Below are positions 43,140-50,944 of a DNA stretch of 64,000 nt, piece by piece. The notes beneath the pieces were generated by a model. The model was not told the origin of the DNA. It worked only from the letters and a program-made list of their open reading frames with translations, and searched no databases. The position numbers were made by a program, and so were the translations under genes. Source of the DNA: Streptomyces venezuelae (GTDB lineage Bacteria > Actinomycetota > Actinomycetes > Streptomycetales > Streptomycetaceae); contig NZ_CP029191.1 of assembly GCF_008642335.1 (NCBI RefSeq), positions 7,316,001 through 7,380,000 on the forward strand, given 5' to 3'. Each line of letters starts with the position of its first letter. Within the stretch, counting starts at the first letter, position 1.

Positions 43140-44147
43140 CGCTGCGGCACCCGGACCCGGACCCGGACCCGGACCCGGACCCGGACCCGGACCCGGACCC
43201 GGCCCCGGGCCCTGAGCGCTTCGACGGCCCAGGTGAGCGCGGGCTCCAGGCTGTCGGGCGCGGGCCAGCCGTTGATGACGGCCAACAGGGACAGATACTG
43301 GTCGCGGCGCGGGTCGTTCATCTGCTCGAGCCGGGCGGCGAGGCGCCGGTGGAGGGCGGCGGTGTCGTGCGGGGCCTGGCTGCCGAGGATGCGTGCGTAG
43401 TGGGTCGAGAGCGCGGTGACGACCGGGTCCGCGGCGGGCGAGTCCGGTGCGACGCCGTTCTCCACGGCCGGTGTCACCTGGGCCCGGACGGCCTCGGCGA
43501 GGATGCGGGGCAGGGCCGTGCCGTCGTCCGGGGCCCGGTCGACCGCGAGGTTGGGCCATGCCGTGCAACGTCGCGCGGAAGTCGTGGTCCTGGAGCAGTT
43601 CGGCCAGTTCCACCCAGGCCTCGATCTGCTCGGGCTCGGGGTCGTCGGGCAGCAGCGGGGTCAGGGAGCGGGTGACCGCCGCGAAGGCGGGGTGGTCGTG
43701 CAGGCCGTCGAAGACGGCGCCGAGGAAGTCGTCGACCAGGTGCCGGCGTTGGGCTTCCGAGAGACAGGCGAGCTGGTGCATGAGGTCCTTCTGATCCACT
43801 TCATCAGGGGTCGAGCCGCGCCCGACGATCGCCGTCAGCACGGCGCGGCGCTGCCGCAGGACGCGGATCTGCACATCCAGTGCCTGGGCGTGCGTCTGCG
43901 CGACGTCCGGCAGCGAGACCTCCCTGTCCAGCACCCTGCGTATCGTGGCCAGGTCGATTCCCAGCTCGCGCAGGGTGCGTACGAGGTCGATGCGCGCGAC
44001 GGCATCGGCGCCGTACCTGCGGTATCCGGCAGGGGTGCGGTCGGTCGGTGGTACGAGTCCGGTGTCCGCGTAGAACCGGATGGTCTTGACGGTCAGACCC
44101 GTCCGTCGTGCCAGCTCACCGATTGAATAGAGCGTCTCGCCGTTCAT
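43136..44147 (-). pseudogene. MerR-family regulator with a +1 frameshift
   Basis: The N-terminal part, from ATG 44147, is a good MerR DNA-binding and dimer region: 'LYSIGELARRTGLTVKTIRFYADTGLVPPTDRTPAGYRRYGADAVARIDLVRTLRELGIDLATIRRVLD'. It reads on to '...LQDHDFRATLHGMA' near 43555, then the frame shifts by one base in a CCC run; the next frame continues 'NLAVDRAPDDGTALPRILAEAVRAQVTPAVENG...YARILGS...INGWPAPD', which is the expected C-terminal domain, and stops at 43136. Corrected length is about 336 residues. Either a real pseudogene or a sequencing error. The tail is a (Val-Arg) repeat made by the hexamer array. Confidence 0.7.
43149..43202. repeat. (ACCCGG)9 hexanucleotide array
   Basis: Nine perfect ACCCGG units, 54 bp. 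In the MerR frame it encodes a Val-Arg repeat at the C-terminus. Unit changes keep the frame but alter the tail length, so this may vary between strains. Confidence 0.95.
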
Positions 44148-44215
44148 GCCCCCACCCTCGTGTCTCCCCTTACGGGAGACTCAAGTCTGTCGTGGCGGTG
44201 AGTCGGCTGACGCCG

Positions 44216-45091
44216 TCAGTAGATGATCGAGACGATGTGACAGGCGGCCGCGGTGAGTTCGCGGTCGCCGCTGGTGTGGGCACGGGCCAGTGCGGAGTCC
44301 GGGTCGATGCGTCGGGTGCACAGCTGCCAGGCGGTCTCCGGGTCCAGGCGCAGGAGTGCGGAGGGTGCGGTGGGTGTGGGAGGCGTCGTCTCCGGCGCGG
44401 CGAGGGACCAGTGGTGGTCCTCCGTGGCGGTCGCGGTCCAGGTGCCACCGGCCGGGCCGTCGATCTGTACGCGGAGCTGCGTGCCGGCCGGCGCGGCGAT
44501 GTCGCGCAGTGTGTGGGGGAGCGCCCGCATGAACGTGTCCAGGACCACCGCCAGGGGCCGCGGATCGGGGTCGGTCCGCCGTCCGACGGCGTGCCGGATC
44601 TGCTGACGGTGGGTCCAGAACTCCGTGAAGTCGCGGGCGCTGTCCAGCCACATCGGCGCGGGGTCGACACCGGCCCAGGACACGCCCAGGGAGGGCGCGT
44701 CGGGGTCGGTGGCCTCGAAGAACCGGGCGACCTGGCGGCCGATCAGGTCGAGCGTGTCGGTGAGCGCGGCCGGGCTCACGCGGGTGAGGGCGTCCACCCA
44801 TTCCTGGTTGATGCGGTGGATGAACGTTTCGAGGGTCTCGCCGGGTGCGAAGGCGGGCCCGTCCCGGTGCCCGTCGCGGTCCCGCCCGAGGCGCCCGTAG
44901 AAGTCCCCCAGGAGGTGGGCGACGACGTCCCGCACGCTCCAGCCCGGCACGGCCTCCGCGCCCCATTCGGCGGGCGACAGGCCGCGCAAGGTGTCCATCA
45001 GCGCGGTGTGTTCGGGGGCGAAGAGGGGGCGGGCGTCGATGGGGGAGCCGAGCCAGGAATGGTCCGGCACGCCGCCGAGCTGCGAATCCAT
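44216..45091 (-). CDS. Mycothiol-dependent maleylpyruvate isomerase-family enzyme
   Basis: 291 residues from ATG 45091. 'MDTLRGLSPAEWGAEAVPGWSVRDVVAHLLGDFYGRLGRDR' and 'VSWAGVDPAPMWLDSARDFTEFWTHRQQIRHAVGRR' are marks of the DinB/MDMPI fold, with His in 'VVAHLLGD' and in 'EFWTHRQQIR' as metal ligands. Mycothiol is the actinobacterial thiol; members either isomerise maleylpyruvate or add thiol to toxic compounds. The second, sterol-carrier-like part is 'LRVQIDGPAGGTWTATATEDHHWS'. Substrate is unknown. The upstream 515 bp hold only the FG-GAP remnant. Confidence 0.85.
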   Translation of the reverse strand: MDSQLGGVPDHSWLGSPIDARPLFAPEHTALMDTLRGLSPAEWGAEAVPGWSVRDVVAHLLGDFYGRLGRDRDGHRDGPAFAPGETLETFIHRINQEWVDALTRVSPAALTDTLDLIGRQVARFFEATDPDAPSLGVSWAGVDPAPMWLDSARDFTEFWTHRQQIRHAVGRRTDPDPRPLAVVLDTFMRALPHTLRDIAAPAGTQLRVQIDGPAGGTWTATATEDHHWSLAAPETTPPTPTAPSALLRLDPETAWQLCTRRIDPDSALARAHTSGDRELTAAACHIVSIIY

Positions 45092-45200
45092 CCCCCAAGT
45101 CTGCCAACCGGACACCGCACCGACCATCGCTTTTCCCCGCGTCGGATCCGGCGGTGGAGCGGCGGCGAGATGGGGGGCGGTGGCGTATGGCAGGCTCACG

Positions 45201-45585
45201 TCACGGGTCCGTGCGGCCATCCTTGTCGAGGTCGGCGAGGTGGACGGCGTCGCCGAACATGTCGGACGACCCGTTGGCGCCCGGGACGCCGTCCGTGCCC
45301 TGGTTGAAGGCTTGGGGCCGGTCCCGATCAGGCCGGACGCGCCGCCTCGCAGCACCCAGACGTTGCCGCGCGGCTCGCGTCGCCGATGGTCTCGAAGTTC
45401 GCGCCGACGGCGAGGTCCGGGTAGCCGTCCCTGCCCCGTCGCCGTGCCCGCGCCCGAAGCGGCCGCTGCCACGGACCCCCCGGCCGCCACCGCCGTGACA
45501 GGCCTTGCCGCTCCCGCTTACCCTCCCGCAGCCTCAGCCCACCCGCCCCCGGCGCCCCGCTGACGGGCAAGCCGCCCGCCTGCAC
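45201..45585 (-). pseudogene. FG-GAP (integrin-like) repeat protein remnant
   Basis: On the minus strand three frames hold adjoining pieces of FG-GAP repeats: 'RDGYPDLAVGANFETIGDASRAA', then 'RGNVWVLRGGASGLIGTGPK', then 'FNQGTDGVPGANGSSDMFGDAVHLADLDKDGRTDP' ending at TGA 45203-45201. The D-x-D-G-D/x-D-L calcium loops ('DLDKDGRTD') and 'VWVLRGGASGL' are typical of the long secreted FG-GAP proteins of Streptomyces. At least two frameshifts and the absence of the rest of the gene show decay. No intact start is visible. Confidence 0.65.
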
Positions 45586-45606
45586 GGTGGGCGGCCCATA
45601 AGTTGC

Positions 45607-46446
45607 TCAAGGCTTGCGGGCCACCGCGCCGAACTGCGGAAGCGTCTCCGCCGTTTCCGACTCGGCCCGCCACCGCGAGCACGACACGAGGCCGGGAGCG
45701 AGTACGTCAAGGCCCTCGAAGAACGCGCCGACCTCCGCACGGCTGCGGGCGGTGATCGGAGGGGTCGCGTTCTCGTTCCAGAACCGCATGGCTTCCACGT
45801 TGCCCTCGCCACCGAGGTCGGTGTCGGTGGTCGGATGTGTCATGGCGAGGTAGCTGCCGGAGGGGAGCGGGGCCATGATCCGGCGCACGATGTCCGTCGC
45901 CTGTTCCGTGTCGAGGATGAAGTTGAGGATGCCCAGCATCATGACGGCGACGGGCTGTTCGAAGTCCAGCGTTTCCGACGCACCCTCTATGACGGTGTGC
46001 GGGTGGTGGACGTCGGCGTCGATGTAATCGGTGGCTCCTTGCGGAGTGCCGACGAGCAGGCTGCGGGCGTGGACGAGCACGATCGGGTCGTTGTCGACGT
46101 AGACGATCCGGGAATCGGGCGCGATCCGCTGGGCGATCTCGTGGGTGTTGTCCAGGGTCGGCAGCCCCGTGCCGATGTCCAGGAACTGTCGCACCCCGCA
46201 CTCGGCGGTCAGGAACCGCACGGCGCGGCCGAGGAATTCACGGTCCGCGCGGGCCACGTCCCGGATGACCGGGAACATCGTGGCGACCTGTTCGCCGACC
46301 CGCTGGTCGACTTCGTAGTGGTCCTTGCCGCCGATCCAGTAGTTCCACACGCGCGCGTTGTGCGCGACCCCCGTGTTCAGCCTGCTGGCCACATCCGCCG
46401 CATCCGATACATCCGCCACATCCGACGGATGCAGTCTCCCGCTCAC
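45607..46446 (-). CDS. SAM-dependent methyltransferase, DUF574 family
   Basis: 279 residues from GTG 46446, AGGGG upstream. SAM site 'RQFLDIGTGLPTLDNTHEIAQRIAPDSRIVYVDNDPIVLVHARSLL' and 'DYIDADVHHPHTVIEGASETLDFEQPVAVMMLGILNFI' are the standard Methyltransf_19/DUF574 blocks. The N-terminus 'RLNTGVAHNARVWNYWIGGKDHYEVDQRVGEQ' is diagnostic of this family, of which Streptomyces often has dozens. Substrate unknown. The first 20 residues have a small repeat (VADVSDAADVA). Confidence 0.9.
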   Translation of the reverse strand: MSGRLHPSDVADVSDAADVASRLNTGVAHNARVWNYWIGGKDHYEVDQRVGEQVATMFPVIRDVARADREFLGRAVRFLTAECGVRQFLDIGTGLPTLDNTHEIAQRIAPDSRIVYVDNDPIVLVHARSLLVGTPQGATDYIDADVHHPHTVIEGASETLDFEQPVAVMMLGILNFILDTEQATDIVRRIMAPLPSGSYLAMTHPTTDTDLGGEGNVEAMRFWNENATPPITARSRAEVGAFFEGLDVLAPGLVSCSRWRAESETAETLPQFGAVARKP

Positions 46447-46604
46447 GTCTTCCCCTCTCCGCACCCACGCGCTGCCCCGGCAGCGCCACCACCGTGGCGC
46501 CGATGAACCGTGTGACCATTGTGACGGCCCCGGATCACACTGCACGCGCATTCCACCGAGTTCGTCGAGGGAGTGCGCGCGCCGCGGAGCCCGTGGTTTC
46601 GTGT

Positions 46605-48065
46605 TCAGAGCTTGCGCAGTTTCGTCGTGTAGACGTGGTCGGCGATCTTGTCGCCCAGGACGAGGCCGTCCTCGGCGTCCCACGGGAAGTGGACGCCGAG
46701 CCAGACGCGGCTCTGGGCGTCCTCCTTGGCGGCCTGGCTGAAGCTGGTGAAGGAGCGGGACTTGATCGGGGACTGGGGCTCGTCCGTGGTCATGGTGAAG
46801 GCGATGTTGTCGCTGCCGAAGTACCGCTTCATCACTCCGGCCCAGGAGGCCCCGAACGTGGCGTGCCCGGAGGCCCACGCCGGGAAGCACGGGGTGACGT
46901 TCACTCCGGCGCGTGTCTTGAGCAGTGGCTTCCACTCCGGGTCCAGGCCGCTGTCGCGGATGGCGGAGACCGGGCGCCACAGGTCGATCGGCGTCAAGAA
47001 CTTCACGTCTCGCACCGCGATGCCGGCGTCCGCCATCGCGATCGAGACGAGTGCGAAGAGACGCGCGTTCTCGTACGTGGTGAGCTTGCGCTGGGTCGCG
47101 ACCTCGCGCGTGGCCTGGAGAAGCTGACCGGGCGGCTTGTACGTGCCGTCCTCGTCGTTCGCCCAGAACCAGGCCACTGCTTCCTGCTCCGGGGTCCGCT
47201 CGACGTTCCGGGTCGCGTCCGTGGGCCCGTCGGCGCCGGCCTTGCGCACCGCGTCGACCTGCCGCTTGTAGGCGTCGTCGGCCAGCAGCTTCTCGTAGGT
47301 GCCGTAGAGGCCCGGCGTCGGCGGCCGGAACTGCGAGCCCGATGTCAGCGCGAAGGGCTTGACCTTGCCCCAGAACGGCGTGACGGCCTGGCTGTCCCGG
47401 TTACAGCTGGGGTCGACCATGTCGGGGTAGCTCGTGGGTCGCCAGGCGCCGGGCTTGTTGTCCGCCACGTACACCTGGTCGTTGTCGGAACCGTCGCCGT
47501 TGCGGGCGTCCCGCATCTGCTTGACCATCGGCCCGACGATCGTCGTGTCGAGCAGGTCGAAGCCGGTCGGCTCGGTCCCGAAGCGCTCCCGGAACCGGGC
47601 GTCGAGGTAGTTGGTCTGCGACGGGTAGAGCCCGAGCAGGATGTTGTACGCCGTACGGCCGACGACCCGCTCCTCCTCGTCGGGCCCCTCGAGCCAGCCC
47701 GCGTACTTCTCGGCGCGGATGTAGGGCTCGGACGTGATCTTTCCCTTCCACTTGAGCTGGTACGAGGACTCCGCGTCGTAGATGGCGGCGTTCAGCATCG
47801 CGGCGGACCGGGACATCGGCCCCGGGCCGCCGCCCTCTCTTCGTACGACCTCCATGAGCACGTCGTTCCAGAAGTGCACCGGGTCCGCGATGGTCTGCGG
47901 CGGCAGTGCCGCAGGGGCGGCGGGCCGGGGCGGTGCGGCGATGGCCGGCTGCGGCAGCGCGGTCAATGTCGTGCCCGCGGCGGCGAGCACTGCCGCCACC
48001 GCCAGGGCCCGGCGCCGGCGTGCCGTCCGCTTGTTGGTGCCGGTTCCTGTGCGGTGGTCATTCAC
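46605..48065 (-). CDS. Secreted vanadium-dependent haloperoxidase-like protein
   Basis: 486 residues from GTG 48065 with AAGGAA upstream. A long basic N-region and hydrophobic core, 'TARRRRALAVAAVLAAAGTTLTALPQPAIAAP', form a signal peptide. PAP2/haloperoxidase marks: 'PFWGKVKPFALTSGSQFRP', 'FPAWASGHATFGASWAG' (S-G-H), and 'RVWLGVHFPWDAEDGLVLG' (R-x5-H), which would hold vanadate in the active site. Also 'RDVKFLTPIDLWRPVSAIRD'. Could be a halogenating peroxidase or an acid phosphatase. Single gene; its leader holds a hexamer array. Confidence 0.8.
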   Translation of the reverse strand: MNDHRTGTGTNKRTARRRRALAVAAVLAAAGTTLTALPQPAIAAPPRPAAPAALPPQTIADPVHFWNDVLMEVVRREGGGPGPMSRSAAMLNAAIYDAESSYQLKWKGKITSEPYIRAEKYAGWLEGPDEEERVVGRTAYNILLGLYPSQTNYLDARFRERFGTEPTGFDLLDTTIVGPMVKQMRDARNGDGSDNDQVYVADNKPGAWRPTSYPDMVDPSCNRDSQAVTPFWGKVKPFALTSGSQFRPPTPGLYGTYEKLLADDAYKRQVDAVRKAGADGPTDATRNVERTPEQEAVAWFWANDEDGTYKPPGQLLQATREVATQRKLTTYENARLFALVSIAMADAGIAVRDVKFLTPIDLWRPVSAIRDSGLDPEWKPLLKTRAGVNVTPCFPAWASGHATFGASWAGVMKRYFGSDNIAFTMTTDEPQSPIKSRSFTSFSQAAKEDAQSRVWLGVHFPWDAEDGLVLGDKIADHVYTTKLRKL

Positions 48066-48078
48066 GGTGCGTTCCTTC

Positions 48079-48150
48079 GTGGGCATGGGCGTGGGCGTGG
48101 GCGTGGGCATGGGCATGGGTGTGGGCATGGGTGTGGGCATGGGCGTGGCC
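48079..48150. repeat. Twelve-unit degenerate hexanucleotide array in the haloperoxidase leader
   Basis: Units are mostly GTGGGC or ATGGGC (two ATGGGT, one GTGGCC), 72 bp, starting 14 bp before the gene. The array lies in the transcript leader; unit loss or gain would change leader length. On the other strand it could be read as a Met-Pro/Thr-Pro repeat if translation started upstream. Confidence 0.9.
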
Positions 48151-48334
48151 AACCCCTTCGCTCGCAACTGCCTTGACGCCACCAGTTGGTGGCGGCGAGA
48201 TCCTCGCCCCGGTGCACCGTTGTCGGACACCACTCCCGGCGGAATGACCGGCCCCGAGCGGCTGCTTGGCCGAAACACGCCATCGGCAGCGGGATACGCC
48301 GATACGCCCCGCCGCCGACCGGCCGCCCGCGTCC

Positions 48335-49972
48335 CTACAGGTGGTCCGCCTGATGCGTCACCCGGCCGTCGACCACCGTCAACCGGACCGGGACGTCCGT
48401 GAGTTCGGTCGCGGGTACTTCGGTCGGGTCCTCGGCGAACACGGACAGGTCCGCCCGGAAACCGACGGCAAGGGCCCCCGACTCCCGCTCCTCACCGGCC
48501 GCGTACGCCGCGTTGACCGTCATCGCCCGCAACGCCTCGAGCCCGGTCAGCGCCTGCTCGGGGCCGTGCGGCGGCAGGGACAGGTCACGGCTCGGACGGC
48601 GGTGCCTGGCCCCGGCCATGACGGTGAGCGGCGGGTACGGGGCGATCGGCCAGTCCGAGCCGAGGACGACCCGCGCCCCCGCGTCCCACAGGTCGCGGCA
48701 GCGCCACGCCCGCCCGGCCCGCTCCTCGCCGAGCCGCCGCGACCAGTTGTCCGTGTGGTCGGCCCGCGTGAAGTCACAGCAGTGCGTGGGCTGCATCGAG
48801 GCGACGACACCGAGCTCGGCGAACCTGCGGACCGTGTCGTCGGGCACGGTCTCGATGTGCTCGACGCGGTGCCGCACACCCGCAGGCACCGTCGGCATGT
48901 CGCCGCGCGCCTTCTCGACGGAGTCGAGGACGTGCCGCACCGCCGCGTCGCCGATGGCGTGCGTCGCGGTCGGCACGCCGGCGCGGTGCAGCTCGCCGAT
49001 GACGTGGGTGTACGCGGCGGGGTCGGGCCAGAACGCGTGCGTGGACTCACCGTGGCAGTCGGGCCGCTCCAGCCACGCGGTGCCGTTGTCGACGGTGCCG
49101 TCCATGAACAGCTTCACCCCCGCCGTCCGCCACAACCGTCCGCCAGTGCCCTGGAGTTGAATCAAGTGCTGCAGCGTCTCGGCGTCGGCGCCGGGCTGGC
49201 ACCAGGGTGCCACCCGCAGCCGCACCGGGAGTTCACCGGCCGCGTCCAGCTCTGCGTAGAGCGCGAGGCTGTCGCCGTTCGCGTCCATCGCGTGGCCGCC
49301 GGTGAGCCCGGCGGCGGCCATTCCGTACAGGGCCCGCGCGAGCCGCGCACGCTGCTCCTCGCGCGTCGCCCGCGGGGCGGCCCGTTCGACGAGTTCGCAG
49401 GCGGCGTCCTCCAGGAGGAGGCCGGTCGGCCTGCCCTGCGCGTCGCAGACGACCTCGGCGGCCTGGTCGAAGGTGCGCGGGCCGTCGACCCCGGCGAGCT
49501 CCAGGGCGCGGGGGCTCGCCAGCGTCGAGTGGGCGTCGAAGAGCTGCAGCAGCGCGGGTACGTCGTCGAGGACGGGGGAGAGCGCGGCGGCCTCGATGGG
49601 CCGGTCGCCGAACACGTTCGGGTCGAGCCCCCAGGCACGCAGCCACGCCCCGGGCGCGAGGTCCCGCTTCGCCCGGGCGAGCGCCTCAGCTACGTCGTCC
49701 AGGTCGGTACAGCCGGACAGGTCGAGCCCGTCGGTGAGTTCGGCGCCGTGCACGGGGTGCAGGTGCCCGTCGACGAGACCCGGCGTCACGACGGAGCCCT
49801 TGAGGTCGATGGTGCGGGTGTGGGGACCGGCGAGGGCGCGCACGTCCCGGTCGTCGCCGACCGCGACGATCCGCCCGCCGGTCACGGCGAGCGCGGTGTG
49901 CGGCAGGAGACCTCCGACGCCCGGGTCGAGAAGACGGGCACCGAGGAGAACCAGGTCGGAGTCGGGGCGCAT
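48335..49972 (-). CDS. YtcJ-type metal-dependent amidohydrolase
   Basis: 545 residues from ATG 49972. Amidohydrolase marks: 'GGRIVAVGDDRDVRALAGPHTRTIDLKGSVVTPGLVDGHLHPVHGAE' (H-x-H metal ligands), 'GVKLFMDGTVDNGTAWLERPDCHGE', 'HAIGDAAVRHVLDSVEKA...RHRVEHIETV' and 'VVLGSDWPIAPYPPL' with the catalytic Asp. The YtcJ/AepA branch lacks a fixed substrate; candidates are N-acyl or cyclic amides and ureides. It lies beside a TetR regulator and a cytosine/hydantoin-type permease, so import and hydrolysis of a nucleobase-like compound is plausible (inference). Confidence 0.85.
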   Translation of the reverse strand: MRPDSDLVLLGARLLDPGVGGLLPHTALAVTGGRIVAVGDDRDVRALAGPHTRTIDLKGSVVTPGLVDGHLHPVHGAELTDGLDLSGCTDLDDVAEALARAKRDLAPGAWLRAWGLDPNVFGDRPIEAAALSPVLDDVPALLQLFDAHSTLASPRALELAGVDGPRTFDQAAEVVCDAQGRPTGLLLEDAACELVERAAPRATREEQRARLARALYGMAAAGLTGGHAMDANGDSLALYAELDAAGELPVRLRVAPWCQPGADAETLQHLIQLQGTGGRLWRTAGVKLFMDGTVDNGTAWLERPDCHGESTHAFWPDPAAYTHVIGELHRAGVPTATHAIGDAAVRHVLDSVEKARGDMPTVPAGVRHRVEHIETVPDDTVRRFAELGVVASMQPTHCCDFTRADHTDNWSRRLGEERAGRAWRCRDLWDAGARVVLGSDWPIAPYPPLTVMAGARHRRPSRDLSLPPHGPEQALTGLEALRAMTVNAAYAAGEERESGALAVGFRADLSVFAEDPTEVPATELTDVPVRLTVVDGRVTHQADHL

Positions 49973-50207
49973 GCGGATTCCTGTTCTTGTGGGCTTCGGG
50001 GGACGGGGGTTAGGGGGCCAGGGGCCAGGGGGCCAAGGATTGGTATCGGCGGTTGGTGGTTGGTGGTTGGTGGCTGGGGGTCGGCGGTCGGCCGCCGACG
50101 GTCGGCTTCGGGCGGGGCAGCGGGCGTACGGGGCTTCCGGCCGGCCTGAGAGGCGCCCCTCGTACGTGGAAACCTGCGCGCCTACGTAGACCTGCGCACC
50201 CGCGCCT
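49973..50207. other. Intergenic region with short G-rich repeats
   Basis: Between the amidohydrolase start and the TetR stop. Contains runs of (TTGGTGG)-type repeats at ~50051-50077 and CCAGGGG-type repeats at ~50011-50034. No gene that I can support; the amidohydrolase promoter should lie here. Confidence 0.5.
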
Positions 50208-50864
50208 CTACGGGTACGGGTACGGATCCGGCCCCAACGCGCCACGCTCCAGGCCAAGTTCACGCTCCGCCCAAGTGACCGCCATCCGCGCCACCGCCGG
50301 CGGCAGCGTGTCCGCGTCGGCGCCGCCGTCCGCGCCGAGGCCGTCCAGCACGACGAGGATCTGCACCGCCACCACCGACGCGTCCTCCTGCGTACGGAAC
50401 TCGCCCCGCGCCACGCCGTCCTCGACGAGCGCGGCCAGACGCCCCCGCCACGCGTCCTCCTGCCGGGCGACCCGGTCGCGCAGCGACGGGCGGTAGCGGG
50501 TCAGATGGCGCGCGTTGATCCACAGCCGGCTGATGTCGTTCCACGCGGGGCCGGACGTGCGCGCGAAGAAGGCGGCCAGGCGCTCCGTGGCGGTAGCTGT
50601 GCCGGACCCCGGCTCCGCCGGAGGAAGCAGTGCATCGAGCTCCCCCGTCGCCGCGCTGCCGAACGCCTCCGCCACCAGCTCCTCCGTCGACGGGAAGTAG
50701 TGGCTCACGAGGCCGGGGCGTACGTCCAGCTCCTCGCCGATCCGGCGGAGCGTGATGCACTCCAGACCTTCGGAAAGCGCAATATCCGCGGCCTTCTCAA
50801 CGATTTCCGCACGTCTGGCCGCCGGAGATTTTCGAATTCGCTTGCGCTGAACGCTTGACGACAT
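50208..50864 (-). CDS. TetR-family regulator
   Basis: 218 residues from ATG 50864. N-terminus 'KRIRKSPAARRAEIVEKAADIALSEGLECITLRRIGEELDVRPGLVSHYFPSTEELVAEAFGSAATGE' is a TetR helix-turn-helix; the C-terminal domain ('AFFARTSGPAWNDISRLWINARHLTRYRPSLRDRVARQEDAWRGRLAALVEDGVARGEF') is the BetI-like TetR_C_6 type. It is divergent from the NCS1 permease with an inverted repeat between them, and precedes the amidohydrolase on the same strand. Likely local repressor of this small catabolic locus. Confidence 0.88.
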   Translation of the reverse strand: MSSSVQRKRIRKSPAARRAEIVEKAADIALSEGLECITLRRIGEELDVRPGLVSHYFPSTEELVAEAFGSAATGELDALLPPAEPGSGTATATERLAAFFARTSGPAWNDISRLWINARHLTRYRPSLRDRVARQEDAWRGRLAALVEDGVARGEFRTQEDASVVAVQILVVLDGLGADGGADADTLPPAVARMAVTWAERELGLERGALGPDPYPYP

Positions 50865-50874
50865 GCCGGTCACG

Positions 50875-50896
50875 TTATTGAGTGTGCGACCAATAA
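50875..50896. promoter_or_regulatory. TTATTG-N10-CAATAA inverted repeat, candidate TetR operator
   Basis: Six-bp perfect arms, AT-rich against a GC-rich background, 10 bp before the TetR start and 48 bp before the divergent permease start. Confidence 0.55.
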
Positions 50897-50944
50897 GCAA
50901 GCAGGTGGGTCGGTCACGCACCGGCCGGCATCCCGGAGGGCCCG

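Noticed and set aside
41835..44147. One 770-residue MerR-MFS fusion protein on the minus strand
   Set aside because: The middle (about 43140-43555) is low-complexity Arg/Pro/Gly and in another frame codes the normal MerR C-terminus. The fusion arises only because a one-base shift joins the frames.
45092..45490. N-terminal extension of the mycothiol enzyme
   Set aside because: Those residues come from the decayed FG-GAP gene read in a chance open frame; the enzyme's family begins at ATG 45091.
48066..48278. N-terminal extension of the haloperoxidase with a Met-Pro/Thr-Pro repeat
   Set aside because: It would bury the signal peptide after about 70 residues; GTG 48065 puts it at the N-terminus and has a ribosome site. 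Kept only as a repeat feature.
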